15,806 nt of DNA. It comes from an uncultured Oscillospiraceae bacterium. GTDB lineage: Bacteria; Bacillota; Clostridia; Oscillospirales; Ruminococcaceae. How positions within the stretch are numbered: the first letter of the stretch is position 1; the number at the start of each line of letters is the position of its first letter. A program made the position numbers and the translations under genes. Below the pieces are notes generated by a model, which was given only the letters and a program-made list of their open reading frames with translations, was not told where the DNA came from and ran no database searches. The stretch lies in contig CAJMEU010000058.1 in the NCBI GenBank assembly GCA_905212515.1, positions 1-15,806 of the forward strand, written 5' to 3'. Of the stretch, positions 6,983 through 13,201 are shown in pieces.

Positions 6983-8398
6983 TTAGGAACTTGTAAAATG
7001 TACCCGCACCGTGGTGCCCTGGCCCACGGCGCTGGAAAATTCCAGCTTGGCGCCGTGGGCGCGGGCGATGCGCATGCACAAAGCCAGGCCCAGGCCGGCG
7101 CCGCCGCTGGCCCGGCTGCGGGCCTTGTCCGGGCGGTAAAACTCCTGCCCCAAATGGCGCAGCGTCTCGGCGTCCATGCCGCGGCCCGTGTCGGCCACGG
7201 CCAGCGTGACGCCGCCGGGTTCCCTTTTCGCCCCCACCGTCACCCGGCCGCCGGGGCGGCAAGCCTTCACCGCGTTGTCCGCCAAGTTCACCAGCATGCT
7301 TTCCAGCAGCGCCTCTTCGCCCTGCACGGCACAGGACGGCGGCGCGGGGAAGGAAAGGTTTACGCCCGCCTCTACGGCTTTGGGGGTGATGGTGCGGCGC
7401 ACCCGCAGCAACAGGGCCGGCACGTCCACCGGGCTGCGCCGCACCTGTCCGTCCTCCAGGGCGGCCATCTGCACCAGTTGCTCGCTCATGTGCGCCAGGC
7501 GGCGGGCCTCGTCCATCATGTAATTGGTGGCCTGGTAGTGCTCTTCCTCGGACAGCTGGGCCCGCTGCATGTACTCCGCATAGCCGGCGATGGCCGTCAG
7601 CGGCGTGCGCAGCTCGTGGGCCAGGTCGTCCACCAGGCGCTGCTTCTGGGCGGCGCTCTCCTCCAGCTGGCGCATGTTCTGCTGGGTCTTTTCCGCCATG
7701 TCGTTCAGCGCGGCGGCCAACTGCCCCACCTCGTCGGCCCCGTGTTCGGCGCTGCGGGCGGAATAGTCGCCCGCGGCCAGCTTCTGCGCCGTGCCCGCCA
7801 GGCGGGTGAGGGGCCGCGACAAACCGTGCAAGACAAAATACAGCCCCACGGCCAGCGCGGCGGACACGCCCAGGGCCATCCACTCGTAGGTGCGCAGCAT
7901 GCCGTCCCACTGGGTGAAAAAGGGCTCCATGTCAAAGCCGCACACCAGGGTGAGGGCATGGGCTTCCTCTGCGGGCAGCGGCAGCGCCGCCGCCACGTAC
8001 AGCACGTGGCGGCCGTCGGCCACGGCCACCGCGTGGGCGCGCTGCCCCTCGGCCGGGGCGCCGGGCACCTCCCCTTGCCCGGGGGCGGGCAGCGTGTCGG
8101 CCAGCACCTCGCCGTCCAGCGTCACCCGCAAACCCACGGCGGGGCCGTAGCTGCGCGCGTAGCTTTCGGCCAGGCGGGCCACCGCCTGGGGCCGGCGGGC
8201 GTACACCGTTTGGGCGTCGCTTTGCAGGCTTTGGGCGATATAATGCTGCTGGGCCAGGTATTTTTCGCACTCGGCATTGTAACTGCTGGCGCGGCCCAGG
8301 GCGGCGACGACGAACACGCCGCCGTTGAGGCACAGCAAAAACAGCGCCAGGGTGAGCAGATAGGTCTTCTGCCAGAAGGCCAGATGCGGCCGCCTCAT
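6983..8398 (-). CDS. Sensor histidine kinase with HAMP domain
   Basis: A 471-residue transmembrane kinase. A first transmembrane helix at about residues 12-34 is followed by an extracytoplasmic sensor of about 135 residues (with RVTLDGEVLADTLPAP, like a small PAS-type fold), a second helix at about 171-191, then HAMP (about 187-240). The dimerisation and phosphotransfer motif is DDLAHELRTPLTAI with phospho-His261, and the ATP-binding domain shows LADNAVKA (N box), ADTGRGMD (G1) and GGAGLGLAL (G2). Its ATG overlaps the TGA of the response regulator by 4 nt (ATGA, 8398-8395), indicating translational coupling. It is expected to phosphorylate that regulator. The signal is unknown; the neighbouring amidase and anchored proteins suggest envelope state (inference). 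Confidence 0.96.
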   Translation of the reverse strand: MRRPHLAFWQKTYLLTLALFLLCLNGGVFVVAALGRASSYNAECEKYLAQQHYIAQSLQSDAQTVYARRPQAVARLAESYARSYGPAVGLRVTLDGEVLADTLPAPGQGEVPGAPAEGQRAHAVAVADGRHVLYVAAALPLPAEEAHALTLVCGFDMEPFFTQWDGMLRTYEWMALGVSAALAVGLYFVLHGLSRPLTRLAGTAQKLAAGDYSARSAEHGADEVGQLAAALNDMAEKTQQNMRQLEESAAQKQRLVDDLAHELRTPLTAIAGYAEYMQRAQLSEEEHYQATNYMMDEARRLAHMSEQLVQMAALEDGQVRRSPVDVPALLLRVRRTITPKAVEAGVNLSFPAPPSCAVQGEEALLESMLVNLADNAVKACRPGGRVTVGAKREPGGVTLAVADTGRGMDAETLRHLGQEFYRPDKARSRASGGAGLGLALCMRIARAHGAKLEFSSAVGQGTTVRVHFTSS

Positions 8399-9051
8399 CG
8401 CTGTGTGGCCAAGCGGTAGCCCAGCTTGTACACCGTTTGGATCTGCTTGTCCAGCTTCAGCTTGCGCCGCAGCTTCTGCACGTGCACATCCACGGTGCGG
8501 GTGTCGCCGCCGTAATCGTACCCCCAGGCCAGGGCCAGCAGCTTTTCCCGGCTGAGGGCCAGGTTGCGGTTGCGCACCAGCGTGGCCAGCAGGGCGAATT
8601 CCTGCGGCGTCAGGGCCACCTCCTGGCCGTCCAGCAGCACATGGCGACCCGCCAGGTCGATGTGGCAGCCGCCGATCTCCAAGGGCGGTTCCACGGCGTG
8701 GGTGCGGCGCAGCACCGCTTCCACCCGGGCCAGCAGTTCCAGCACCTCGAAGGGCTTGGTGACGTAATCGTCCGCCCCCAGGCCTAAGCCCTCCAGCCGC
8801 TGGCTGAGGGCCGTTTTCGCCGTGACGAAGATGACCGGCGTTTTTTCCGGCAGCTGCTTTTTCACCTCGAAGCCGTCCAGGCCCGGCAGCATCACGTCCA
8901 GCAGCACCAGGGCGAAGGGTTCGCTCTCGGCCAAGGCGAGGGCCGCGTTGCCATCATACGCCTGGCGGCATGTATGGCCCACCAGGGCCAGGTTGCGCCG
9001 CAGCAGCTCGTTGATGGGTTGTTCATCCTCCGCGATCAGGATATGTGCCAT
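8395..9051 (-). CDS. OmpR/PhoB-family response regulator
   Basis: A 218-residue regulator with receiver and winged-helix domains. Receiver: acidic pair in IAEDE, phospho-acceptor Asp52 in LLDVMLPGLDG, Thr77 in VTAKT and Lys99 in YVTKPFE. The C-terminal DNA-binding domain shows LTPQEFALL, the recognition-helix region GDTRTVDVHVQKLRRKL and the wing VYKLGYRL. The ATG at 9051 is preferred because it starts directly at the first receiver strand and has AAAGGA upstream. An in-frame ATG at 9078 adds nine residues but has no ribosome binding site. It is the first gene of a six-gene minus-strand run and overlaps its kinase. An 11-bp periodic box about 210 bp upstream suggests autoregulation. Confidence 0.96.
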   Translation of the reverse strand: MAHILIAEDEQPINELLRRNLALVGHTCRQAYDGNAALALAESEPFALVLLDVMLPGLDGFEVKKQLPEKTPVIFVTAKTALSQRLEGLGLGADDYVTKPFEVLELLARVEAVLRRTHAVEPPLEIGGCHIDLAGRHVLLDGQEVALTPQEFALLATLVRNRNLALSREKLLALAWGYDYGGDTRTVDVHVQKLRRKLKLDKQIQTVYKLGYRLATQR

Positions 9052-9245
9052 TCCGTCCCAGTCCTTTCTTTTCGGCATCAGCGTTCTACTTTATATACGT
9101 ATCATACCCCGCTTATGTTTCCAACTTGTAAAGATTTTGCCGAAAAAAGTTTAAAAGGCCCATCATGTTTCGACGTTTGTTGAACCTTTTCTACATTGTA
9201 CAACTGTCGAAATGTTCTGTCAAGCCTTCAGGCTGCCCCCCTTTC
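9052..9245 (-). other. Long AT-rich 5' leader of the two-component operon with an interrupted inverted repeat
   Basis: About 190 nt lie between the predicted start site (about 9239) and the regulator start codon, with no coding frame I trust. It contains TTTCGAC (9168-9174) and GTCGAAA (9206-9212), with the inner pair GTTG (9179-9182) and CAAC (9201-9204), plus the palindrome TTGTACAA (9196-9203). These could form a stem-loop in the leader or mark a protein-binding site. AT-rich runs at 9090-9107 (TATATAC, ATCATAC) could hold a second promoter closer to the gene, but no convincing -35 was found. Confidence 0.45.
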
Positions 9246-9254
9246 AGTATAGCA
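9246..9254 (-). promoter_or_regulatory. Extended -10 promoter for the response regulator operon
   Basis: On the minus strand, TGC followed by TATACT (9251-9246) gives an extended -10. No good -35 is found at the usual distance; the space is taken by the CTTAA half-sites. This is typical of promoters activated by OmpR-family regulators (family knowledge). Confidence 0.6.
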
Positions 9255-9261
9255 AAACTTT

Positions 9262-9289
9262 CTTAAGAGTTCCTTAAAGAGACCTTAAA
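9262..9289. promoter_or_regulatory. Three direct half-sites with 11-bp period, PmrA-box-like operator
   Basis: CTTAAG (9262-9267), CTTAAA (9273-9278) and CTTAAA (9284-9289) are separated by exactly 5 nt each. Direct repeats of one helical turn are the normal target of OmpR-family regulators, and the pattern matches the PmrA/BasR-type box (YTTAAK-N5-YTTAAK). The array starts 10 bp upstream of the extended -10 box of the response regulator gene, where a bound activator could replace the -35. The likely ligand is the adjacent regulator itself (inference). Confidence 0.7.
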
Positions 9290-9305
9290 AGAAGCTGAAA
9301 GTTGA

Positions 9306-9336
9306 AAAAGGCCGCCTTTCCCGCAGGAAGGGCGGC
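9306..9336 (-). terminator. Intrinsic terminator between the repeat cluster and the two-component operon
   Basis: An 11-bp stem with one imperfect pair (9311-9321 with 9326-9336, loop CGCA). On the minus strand it is followed by CTTTTTC, so it would stop transcripts coming from the transporter side. The stem is nearly identical to the hairpin at 9581-9608. Confidence 0.6.
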
Positions 9337-9362
9337 TCAGTTTCGCAGGAAAAAATGCACAA

Positions 9363-9484
9363 GAGGGGGCTGGCAACCGAAGGCTGACTGGGGGAGAGAA
9401 ATTTAACCAAAGCGCAAACGGTCAAGTTTCTCTCCCTCCGTCTTTCGCTGACGCGAAAGCCACCTCCCTCGTCAGAGGGAGGTG
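9363..9484. repeat. Dispersed hairpin-rich repeat, copy 1 (two facing arms)
   Basis: Left arm 9363-9401 (GGGGGC, TGGCAACCGAAGGCTGACT, GGGGGAGAGAAA) and right arm about 9425-9484 (AGTTTCTCTCCCTCC, then hairpins CTTTCGC/GCGAAAG and CCTCCCTC/GAGGGAGG) are imperfect inverted copies around a 23-nt spacer. The left arm lacks the first half of its outer hairpin. The same arrangement recurs at 15474-15592. No coding capacity. Such repeats are common, in my memory, in Oscillospiraceae genomes; their function is unknown. Confidence 0.75.
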
Positions 9485-9486
9485 TT

Positions 9487-9544
9487 CTTGGCCCCCTCTG
9501 ACGAGGGGGCTGGCAGCCGAAGGCTGACTGGGGGAGAGAAACCT
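9487..9544. repeat. Dispersed repeat, single extra left arm
   Basis: A third arm in direct orientation to the first. It begins TCTTGGCCCCCTCTGACGAG, giving a perfect outer hairpin CCCCCTC/GAGGGGG with loop TGAC, then CAGCC/GGCTG, then ACTGGGGGAGAGAAACC. Its first 21 bases recur at 15329-15349. It abuts the right arm of copy 1 with no gap, as if one element had lost its partner or had inserted beside another. Confidence 0.75.
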
Positions 9545-9580
9545 GACCAAAGGCTTGGCTGCACCTTTTTCAACAGTCGG

Positions 9581-9608
9581 GGCCGCCTTTCCCCCAGGAA
9601 AGGCGGCC
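9581..9608 (-). terminator. Hairpin downstream of the transporter gene
   Basis: A perfect 12-bp stem, GGCCGCCTTTCC and GGAAAGGCGGCC with a 4-nt loop, starts 13 bp beyond the transporter stop codon. On the minus strand it is not followed by a U-run, whereas the plus strand has only TTT. It may work as a weak or factor-assisted terminator or protect the 3' end of the mRNA. Confidence 0.5.
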
Positions 9609-9621
9609 TTTGCATCCCGGT

Positions 9622-10464
9622 TTATTCCATGCCCAAAATGGCAATGCCCACCGCGGTGACGGCGATGACGGCATAGTGCTTGGGGGTGAGCTTCTCCTTC
9701 AAAAGCAGCCGGGCCCACAGCACGGACACCACACAGTAGGACGAGATCATGGGCGCGGCCACGATGCCGTTGGCGCCCATGGCGTACACATAGAAGAATT
9801 GTCCGCCGGTCTCGCACAAGGCGGCCAGGCATTTCTCTTTCTCCCTGGGCAGGCTGATGCGCTGCTTCTTGACGACCACCACATAGAAGAAGGCGAACAC
9901 CGCCATGGCCAGGAACGTGAGTTCGTAGGCGATGTTGGCCGAGCCCTCCTCCACGATGCCGGTGTCCAGCAGAAGGATGTCGGTGAACGTGCCCAGGCCA
10001 TCGATGAGGCAGTAGAGGATGGGGAACAGAATAGCCAAAACGCTGCGCTGGTACTTCACGTCCGCGATCTCGCGCCGGGCGGCGCGGGCGGCGTCGTCCT
10101 GCTTTTTCTCAATGTAGGAAAGGCCGAACACGCCCACGCAGGCGCACAACACGCCCACCAGCTGCAGGCCGCTCATCTTCTGCCCCAGCACGAAGAAGCA
10201 CAGCACGGCGGCCACGGCGCCGGAGGAGTTGCAGATGGGCGAGGAAATGGACAGCTCGATGTAGCGCAGGCCCACATAGCCCAGGATCATCGAGAGGATA
10301 TACATGGCCGAAGCCGGCATGTAGCGGATGATATCCATGGGCTCGAACGGCGTGCCGATGGCCAGCATGATGGCGGCGTGGACGCCCATCACCGTGCCCA
10401 CAGCCATGACCATCTTCCAGTGGCTGTAGCGGTCGTCCGGGCGGGAGCCCATTTTGGAAAACAA
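9622..10464 (-). CDS. DMT-superfamily (EamA-like) transporter, reading frame interrupted near the N-terminus
   Basis: A 280-residue open part of a polytopic membrane protein of the drug/metabolite transporter superfamily. About nine transmembrane helices are visible in two EamA-like halves joined by a charged loop (EKKQDDAARAARREIADVKYQR), and the last helix pair ends AVIAVTAVGIAILGM. The family normally has ten helices: the missing first one (SLLALLLWSGSDLF) is encoded in frame just upstream, but a TAA at 10503-10501 separates it from the expected ATG at 10518-10516. The frame given here starts at a TTG with GGAG 10 nt upstream, a possible but weak restart that would lack helix 1. This may be a pseudogene, a sequencing error or unusual expression. 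The substrate is unknown. Confidence 0.8.
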   Translation of the reverse strand: MFSKMGSRPDDRYSHWKMVMAVGTVMGVHAAIMLAIGTPFEPMDIIRYMPASAMYILSMILGYVGLRYIELSISSPICNSSGAVAAVLCFFVLGQKMSGLQLVGVLCACVGVFGLSYIEKKQDDAARAARREIADVKYQRSVLAILFPILYCLIDGLGTFTDILLLDTGIVEEGSANIAYELTFLAMAVFAFFYVVVVKKQRISLPREKEKCLAALCETGGQFFYVYAMGANGIVAAPMISSYCVVSVLWARLLLKEKLTPKHYAVIAVTAVGIAILGME

Positions 10465-10518
10465 GTCGGACCCGCTCCACAGCAGCAGGGCGAGCAGGGA
10501 TTAAACGATCGAATTCAT
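10465..10518 (-). pseudogene. N-terminal codons of the DMT transporter, containing the premature stop
   Basis: Reading back from the open frame gives ATG (10518-10516), codons for N-S-I-V, a TAA stop (10503-10501), then SLLALLLWSGSDLF running into FSKMG. The latter is a textbook first helix of a DMT protein. The ATG has AAGGAAGGA and AAGG upstream. One base change in the stop codon would restore a normal ten-helix protein. Confidence 0.6.
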
Positions 10519-10638
10519 ATTGCCTTTATCCTTCCTTGAGCAAAATTTCGGTTTTTTCATTGAATGTGAGGGGGGCGGCCTGCGGGGGAAACGGGTGTTG
10601 TGCCAGCATTGGGTGCGCCGCAGCAGATGCTTTTTCAT
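10501..10638 (-). CDS. Candidate 45-residue basic small ORF in the transporter leader
   Basis: The ATG at 10638-10636 has AAAGGAG 10 nt upstream, a better ribosome binding site than the transporter's own. The frame runs for 45 codons and ends at the same TAA that interrupts the transporter. The peptide is strongly basic (MKKHLLRRTQCWHNTR..., then RRPPPSHSMKKPKF...) with two Cys and no membrane segment. It is in the same frame as the transporter and passes through the transporter's presumed ATG. It may be a translated leader peptide, or chance; no homologue is recognised. Confidence 0.4.
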   Translation of the reverse strand: MKKHLLRRTQCWHNTRFPRRPPPSHSMKKPKFCSRKDKGNMNSIV

Positions 10639-10663
10639 AAAAAGGCCGCTCCTTTCGTACGTG

Positions 10664-10683
10664 ATCGCTTTTTACAAAGCGAT
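10664..10683. promoter_or_regulatory. Perfect 8-bp palindrome over the transporter start site (operator candidate)
   Basis: ATCGCTTT (10664-10671) and AAAGCGAT (10676-10683) with a 4-nt centre lie directly downstream of the -10 box at 10691-10686, covering the expected transcription start (about 10679). The position suits a dimeric repressor. As RNA it would also form a short hairpin at the very 5' end of the leader. Confidence 0.55.
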
Positions 10684-10685
10684 TT

Positions 10686-10715
10686 ATTGTACCACAATCG
10701 AAGCGGTCTTTTCAA
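10686..10715 (-). promoter_or_regulatory. Promoter for the small ORF and transporter
   Basis: On the minus strand, TTGAAA (10715-10710), an 18-bp spacer and TACAAT (10691-10686), in an AT-rich island. The leader from here to the transporter ATG would be about 160 nt and includes the 45-codon small ORF. Confidence 0.65.
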
Positions 10716-10793
10716 TATTTCAGCTCAAAAAAGTGCGTTTTGGGGCTTCCCCCTCTTGTTGCAAAGCGCTGCGCCCGATTTTCCGGCCAGCCT

Positions 10794-13109
10794 TCAGGCC
10801 TGCTCGGCCAGGTACAGGCGCATGGTGTCGGCGATGGCGGCGGCGGCTTTGGCCTGGTCCGTCTCGCCTTTACACAGGGCCGTCACCTGGGCGCGCACCG
10901 CCTCGGTGACGGTGTCGGGCAGCAGCAGCGGCGTGGACAGACGGCCGATCAGCGCCTCCACGTCCACGGGGTATTGCCCCGCACCCTCGGGCATCATGCC
11001 CTCCTCCACCAGTTCGGCGTATTTCTGGCCCTCCTGCTTCACCTGGGCGGCCACGCCCGCTTTGGTGGTGGGGATGCCGGTGGGCAGCTCGGTGCTTTGC
11101 AGATCTTCCCCCAGCAGGGTGCCCACGAAGGCGCCGGACAGCTCTTGCTGGGTGCCGTTTGCGCTGATGCCCGCCAACAGTACCGGCCGGTAGGTGCCGG
11201 CCGCGGGGCCGGGCAGCAGGGTCAGGCGCGCATCCTCGTTGACGCTGCGCCCCTCGGGCCCGTGGAAGCTGAGCGGATAGGCCAGCAGCGAGATATTGTC
11301 CACCCAGGCGGCACAGTTGAAGGCGCTGTCAAACATATAACAGGTGACCTCATTGGGCACGTCGTAAAACACCTGGTTGGTGCCGAAACCCATGTTGAAC
11401 ATTTTTTCCCCGCGCTGGGCCAGGCGGCATTTGTCGCTGATGATTTTGCAGGCGCTGAGGAAGGCGTCCAGTTCTTCGCCGTCCACGTCCCCGCCGGTGA
11501 AGATGGCCGGTGCGCTGACGCCCCACAAAATATCGAACAGGGAGTCCACGGATTCAAAATAGAAGGCGGGGCGCCGGCTCTCCTCGATGCCGTCGGTATA
11601 ATAACTTGTGTTTTCCGTGTCCCACATCTCGGCCCCGCCCGCCACGGCGGACGCGATGTCGGCCACGCTTTGGAACCCTTCGATCCGCTCCTGATCCCCG
11701 GCCAGGATAGCAAAGTGGCACAAAGCCGGCAGCATGGGATAGCGGCCGTCCCGGGCAAAAGGCTGCGTGAAGCAGTCGTACAGCGCCGACGTGTCCACGT
11801 AGGGGCTCAGGTCGGCCAGCAGGCCATTGGCCGCGAAGCTCTCGGCGGGCGTGCCGTCCAGGATCAGCACGTCGGGGCCGCTGCCGGCCATCAGCTGGGT
11901 GTTCAGTGTGCGGACGGCGTCCTCGGCCGTAACCCCGGCGCCGGAGGAGGCGTCCAGGGCCAGCTCCAGCTGCACCTTGGTCTCCGGGTGGCTGCGGCGG
12001 AACAGGCTGACGGCCTGGCGCAGCGCGTCGCTGTCCTCCAGCGCCCACACCCGCAGGGTGCTGGCGGCGCCGATGGGCGCTTCGGGGTCGTAATCGTAGC
12101 GGTACAGGCGCATGGCGCCGTCGCTGTCCTGCGCCTCGATGAACAGGCGCGGGCCGGCCAGGACTGCCGTGCCGTTCATCAACGCCAGCGGCGAGCCAAA
12201 GGTATACATCTCGCCGTCCAGAATGGTTTCGGTCAGGTTGCCGCCCGGGACAAAGCGTTTCACCGCTTTCGTGCTGAAGAAATAGAGGTTCCCCTCGTCG
12301 TCACAGTCAAAGCCGGTGATGTCGGCGAAGCTTTCGGGGTTCTCCAGCTGGCCGCTTTTGGCCGGCACCGTCTCGCCGGTCTGGGCGTCGTAAGCGACCA
12401 GGGCGCCGTTCTCCTGCACCTGGTACAGGCAGCCCGCGCCCACGCCCATCTGGCTGTAACCGGGCGCGCCCAGCTGGCGCACGCAGGTGCCGTCCGGCTG
12501 GTAGATGCCGCCGCCCGCGGGTTCCTCCAGGCCGGTATAGGCGCCGCTCTGCGTCATGATATAGGCGCCGTAGCTCATGTAGAAATTGCCGCCGGGCAGG
12601 GCCAGCAGGTTGTTGATCTGGCAGTGGATTTTGTCCTCCCCAAATTCCGCGGGTTCGGCAAAGCCCTCCAGTTCAGGCAGGGGGATGGGCGCGAGGGTGT
12701 TGTCCGCGCCCACGTGGTACAGTTTTGTGTCCTGGCTTTCCACCACCAGGCTGCCGTCCTCCAGGATGATGACGTTGCGCAGGCCGCCTGCCAGTTCCGG
12801 CGCGTTCACCCAGGGCATCTCGCTTTTCCGCCAGGTGTCGCCGCCGTCAGCGGAGTCCCACCGCAGGGCGGTCTCGGCATGGGCGTCCATCAGGGTCAGG
12901 CCGCCGTTGGGGCCCTTGACCAGCGTAAAGCCGTCCTGCGCCCCCTCCGGCGTCACCTCCGTCTCCACAAAGCGGCCTTTGGCCCCGTCCCCCGGGGCGC
13001 CCTGGGCGCCGCCGGACGCCGCCTGCTGGGAGGATGGGGCGCTGCACCCCGCCATCAGCAGCACAAGCCCCGCCAGGGCCGCGCTGCACGATCGTTTCCA
13101 TGATCTCAT
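10794..13109 (-). CDS. Lipoprotein with Asp-box/propeller-like N-terminal region and family 1 solute-binding domain
   Basis: A 771-residue surface lipoprotein. The ATG at 13109 gives a proper signal peptide with lipobox LMAGC (Cys22) and has AGGAGA 7 nt upstream; in-frame codons further up to 13172 lack one. A low-complexity Ser/Gln/Gly/Ala linker follows. Residues about 50-345 are beta-rich repeats of the kind found in propellers, including a perfect Asp-box SADGGDTW (86-93) and motifs such as DDEGNLYFFS. From about 350 the sequence becomes a family 1 extracellular solute-binding protein: TLRVWALEDSDALRQAVSLF, then AGSGPDVLILDG and NGLLADLSPYVD. Solute-binding proteins usually bind sugars or peptides for an ABC importer, but no permease gene is adjacent. 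It is divergent from a two-component system, so it may act as a sensor. The propeller call is by eye. Confidence 0.85.
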   Translation of the reverse strand: MRSWKRSCSAALAGLVLLMAGCSAPSSQQAASGGAQGAPGDGAKGRFVETEVTPEGAQDGFTLVKGPNGGLTLMDAHAETALRWDSADGGDTWRKSEMPWVNAPELAGGLRNVIILEDGSLVVESQDTKLYHVGADNTLAPIPLPELEGFAEPAEFGEDKIHCQINNLLALPGGNFYMSYGAYIMTQSGAYTGLEEPAGGGIYQPDGTCVRQLGAPGYSQMGVGAGCLYQVQENGALVAYDAQTGETVPAKSGQLENPESFADITGFDCDDEGNLYFFSTKAVKRFVPGGNLTETILDGEMYTFGSPLALMNGTAVLAGPRLFIEAQDSDGAMRLYRYDYDPEAPIGAASTLRVWALEDSDALRQAVSLFRRSHPETKVQLELALDASSGAGVTAEDAVRTLNTQLMAGSGPDVLILDGTPAESFAANGLLADLSPYVDTSALYDCFTQPFARDGRYPMLPALCHFAILAGDQERIEGFQSVADIASAVAGGAEMWDTENTSYYTDGIEESRRPAFYFESVDSLFDILWGVSAPAIFTGGDVDGEELDAFLSACKIISDKCRLAQRGEKMFNMGFGTNQVFYDVPNEVTCYMFDSAFNCAAWVDNISLLAYPLSFHGPEGRSVNEDARLTLLPGPAAGTYRPVLLAGISANGTQQELSGAFVGTLLGEDLQSTELPTGIPTTKAGVAAQVKQEGQKYAELVEEGMMPEGAGQYPVDVEALIGRLSTPLLLPDTVTEAVRAQVTALCKGETDQAKAAAAIADTMRLYLAEQA

Positions 13110-13144
13110 CGGGATCTCTCCTTTCCTGTGCCCCATCTTACCCC

Positions 13145-13172
13145 ATTCTACCTCAAATTTTCCCAAAAACAA
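13145..13172 (-). promoter_or_regulatory. Candidate promoter of the solute-binding lipoprotein gene
   Basis: On the minus strand, TTGTTT (13172-13167), a 16-bp spacer and TAGAAT (13150-13145), about 36 bp upstream of the start codon. It overlaps two CAAATTTT direct repeats (13154-13161 and 13170-13177). Confidence 0.45.
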
Positions 13173-13201
13173 ATTTTAGGTGCGCCCCAGGTAAAATGCT
13201 G

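Noticed and set aside
5843..8419. 858-codon open frame on the plus strand
   Set aside because: Antisense to the anchored coiled-coil protein and histidine kinase genes; low-complexity composition, no domain and no ribosome binding site.
9301..9621. Insertion sequence or transposase gene in the repeat cluster
   Set aside because: No open frame with transposase motifs; the segment consists of hairpins and short spacers only.
10742..10754. GGGG-CTTC-CCCC hairpin as terminator of the solute-binding lipoprotein gene
   Set aside because: A stem of only four pairs, with the T-run separated by about ten bases; too weak to list as a terminator.
10740..13103. 787-codon open frame on the plus strand
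   Set aside because: Antisense to the solute-binding lipoprotein gene; composition is that of a GC-skew shadow frame.
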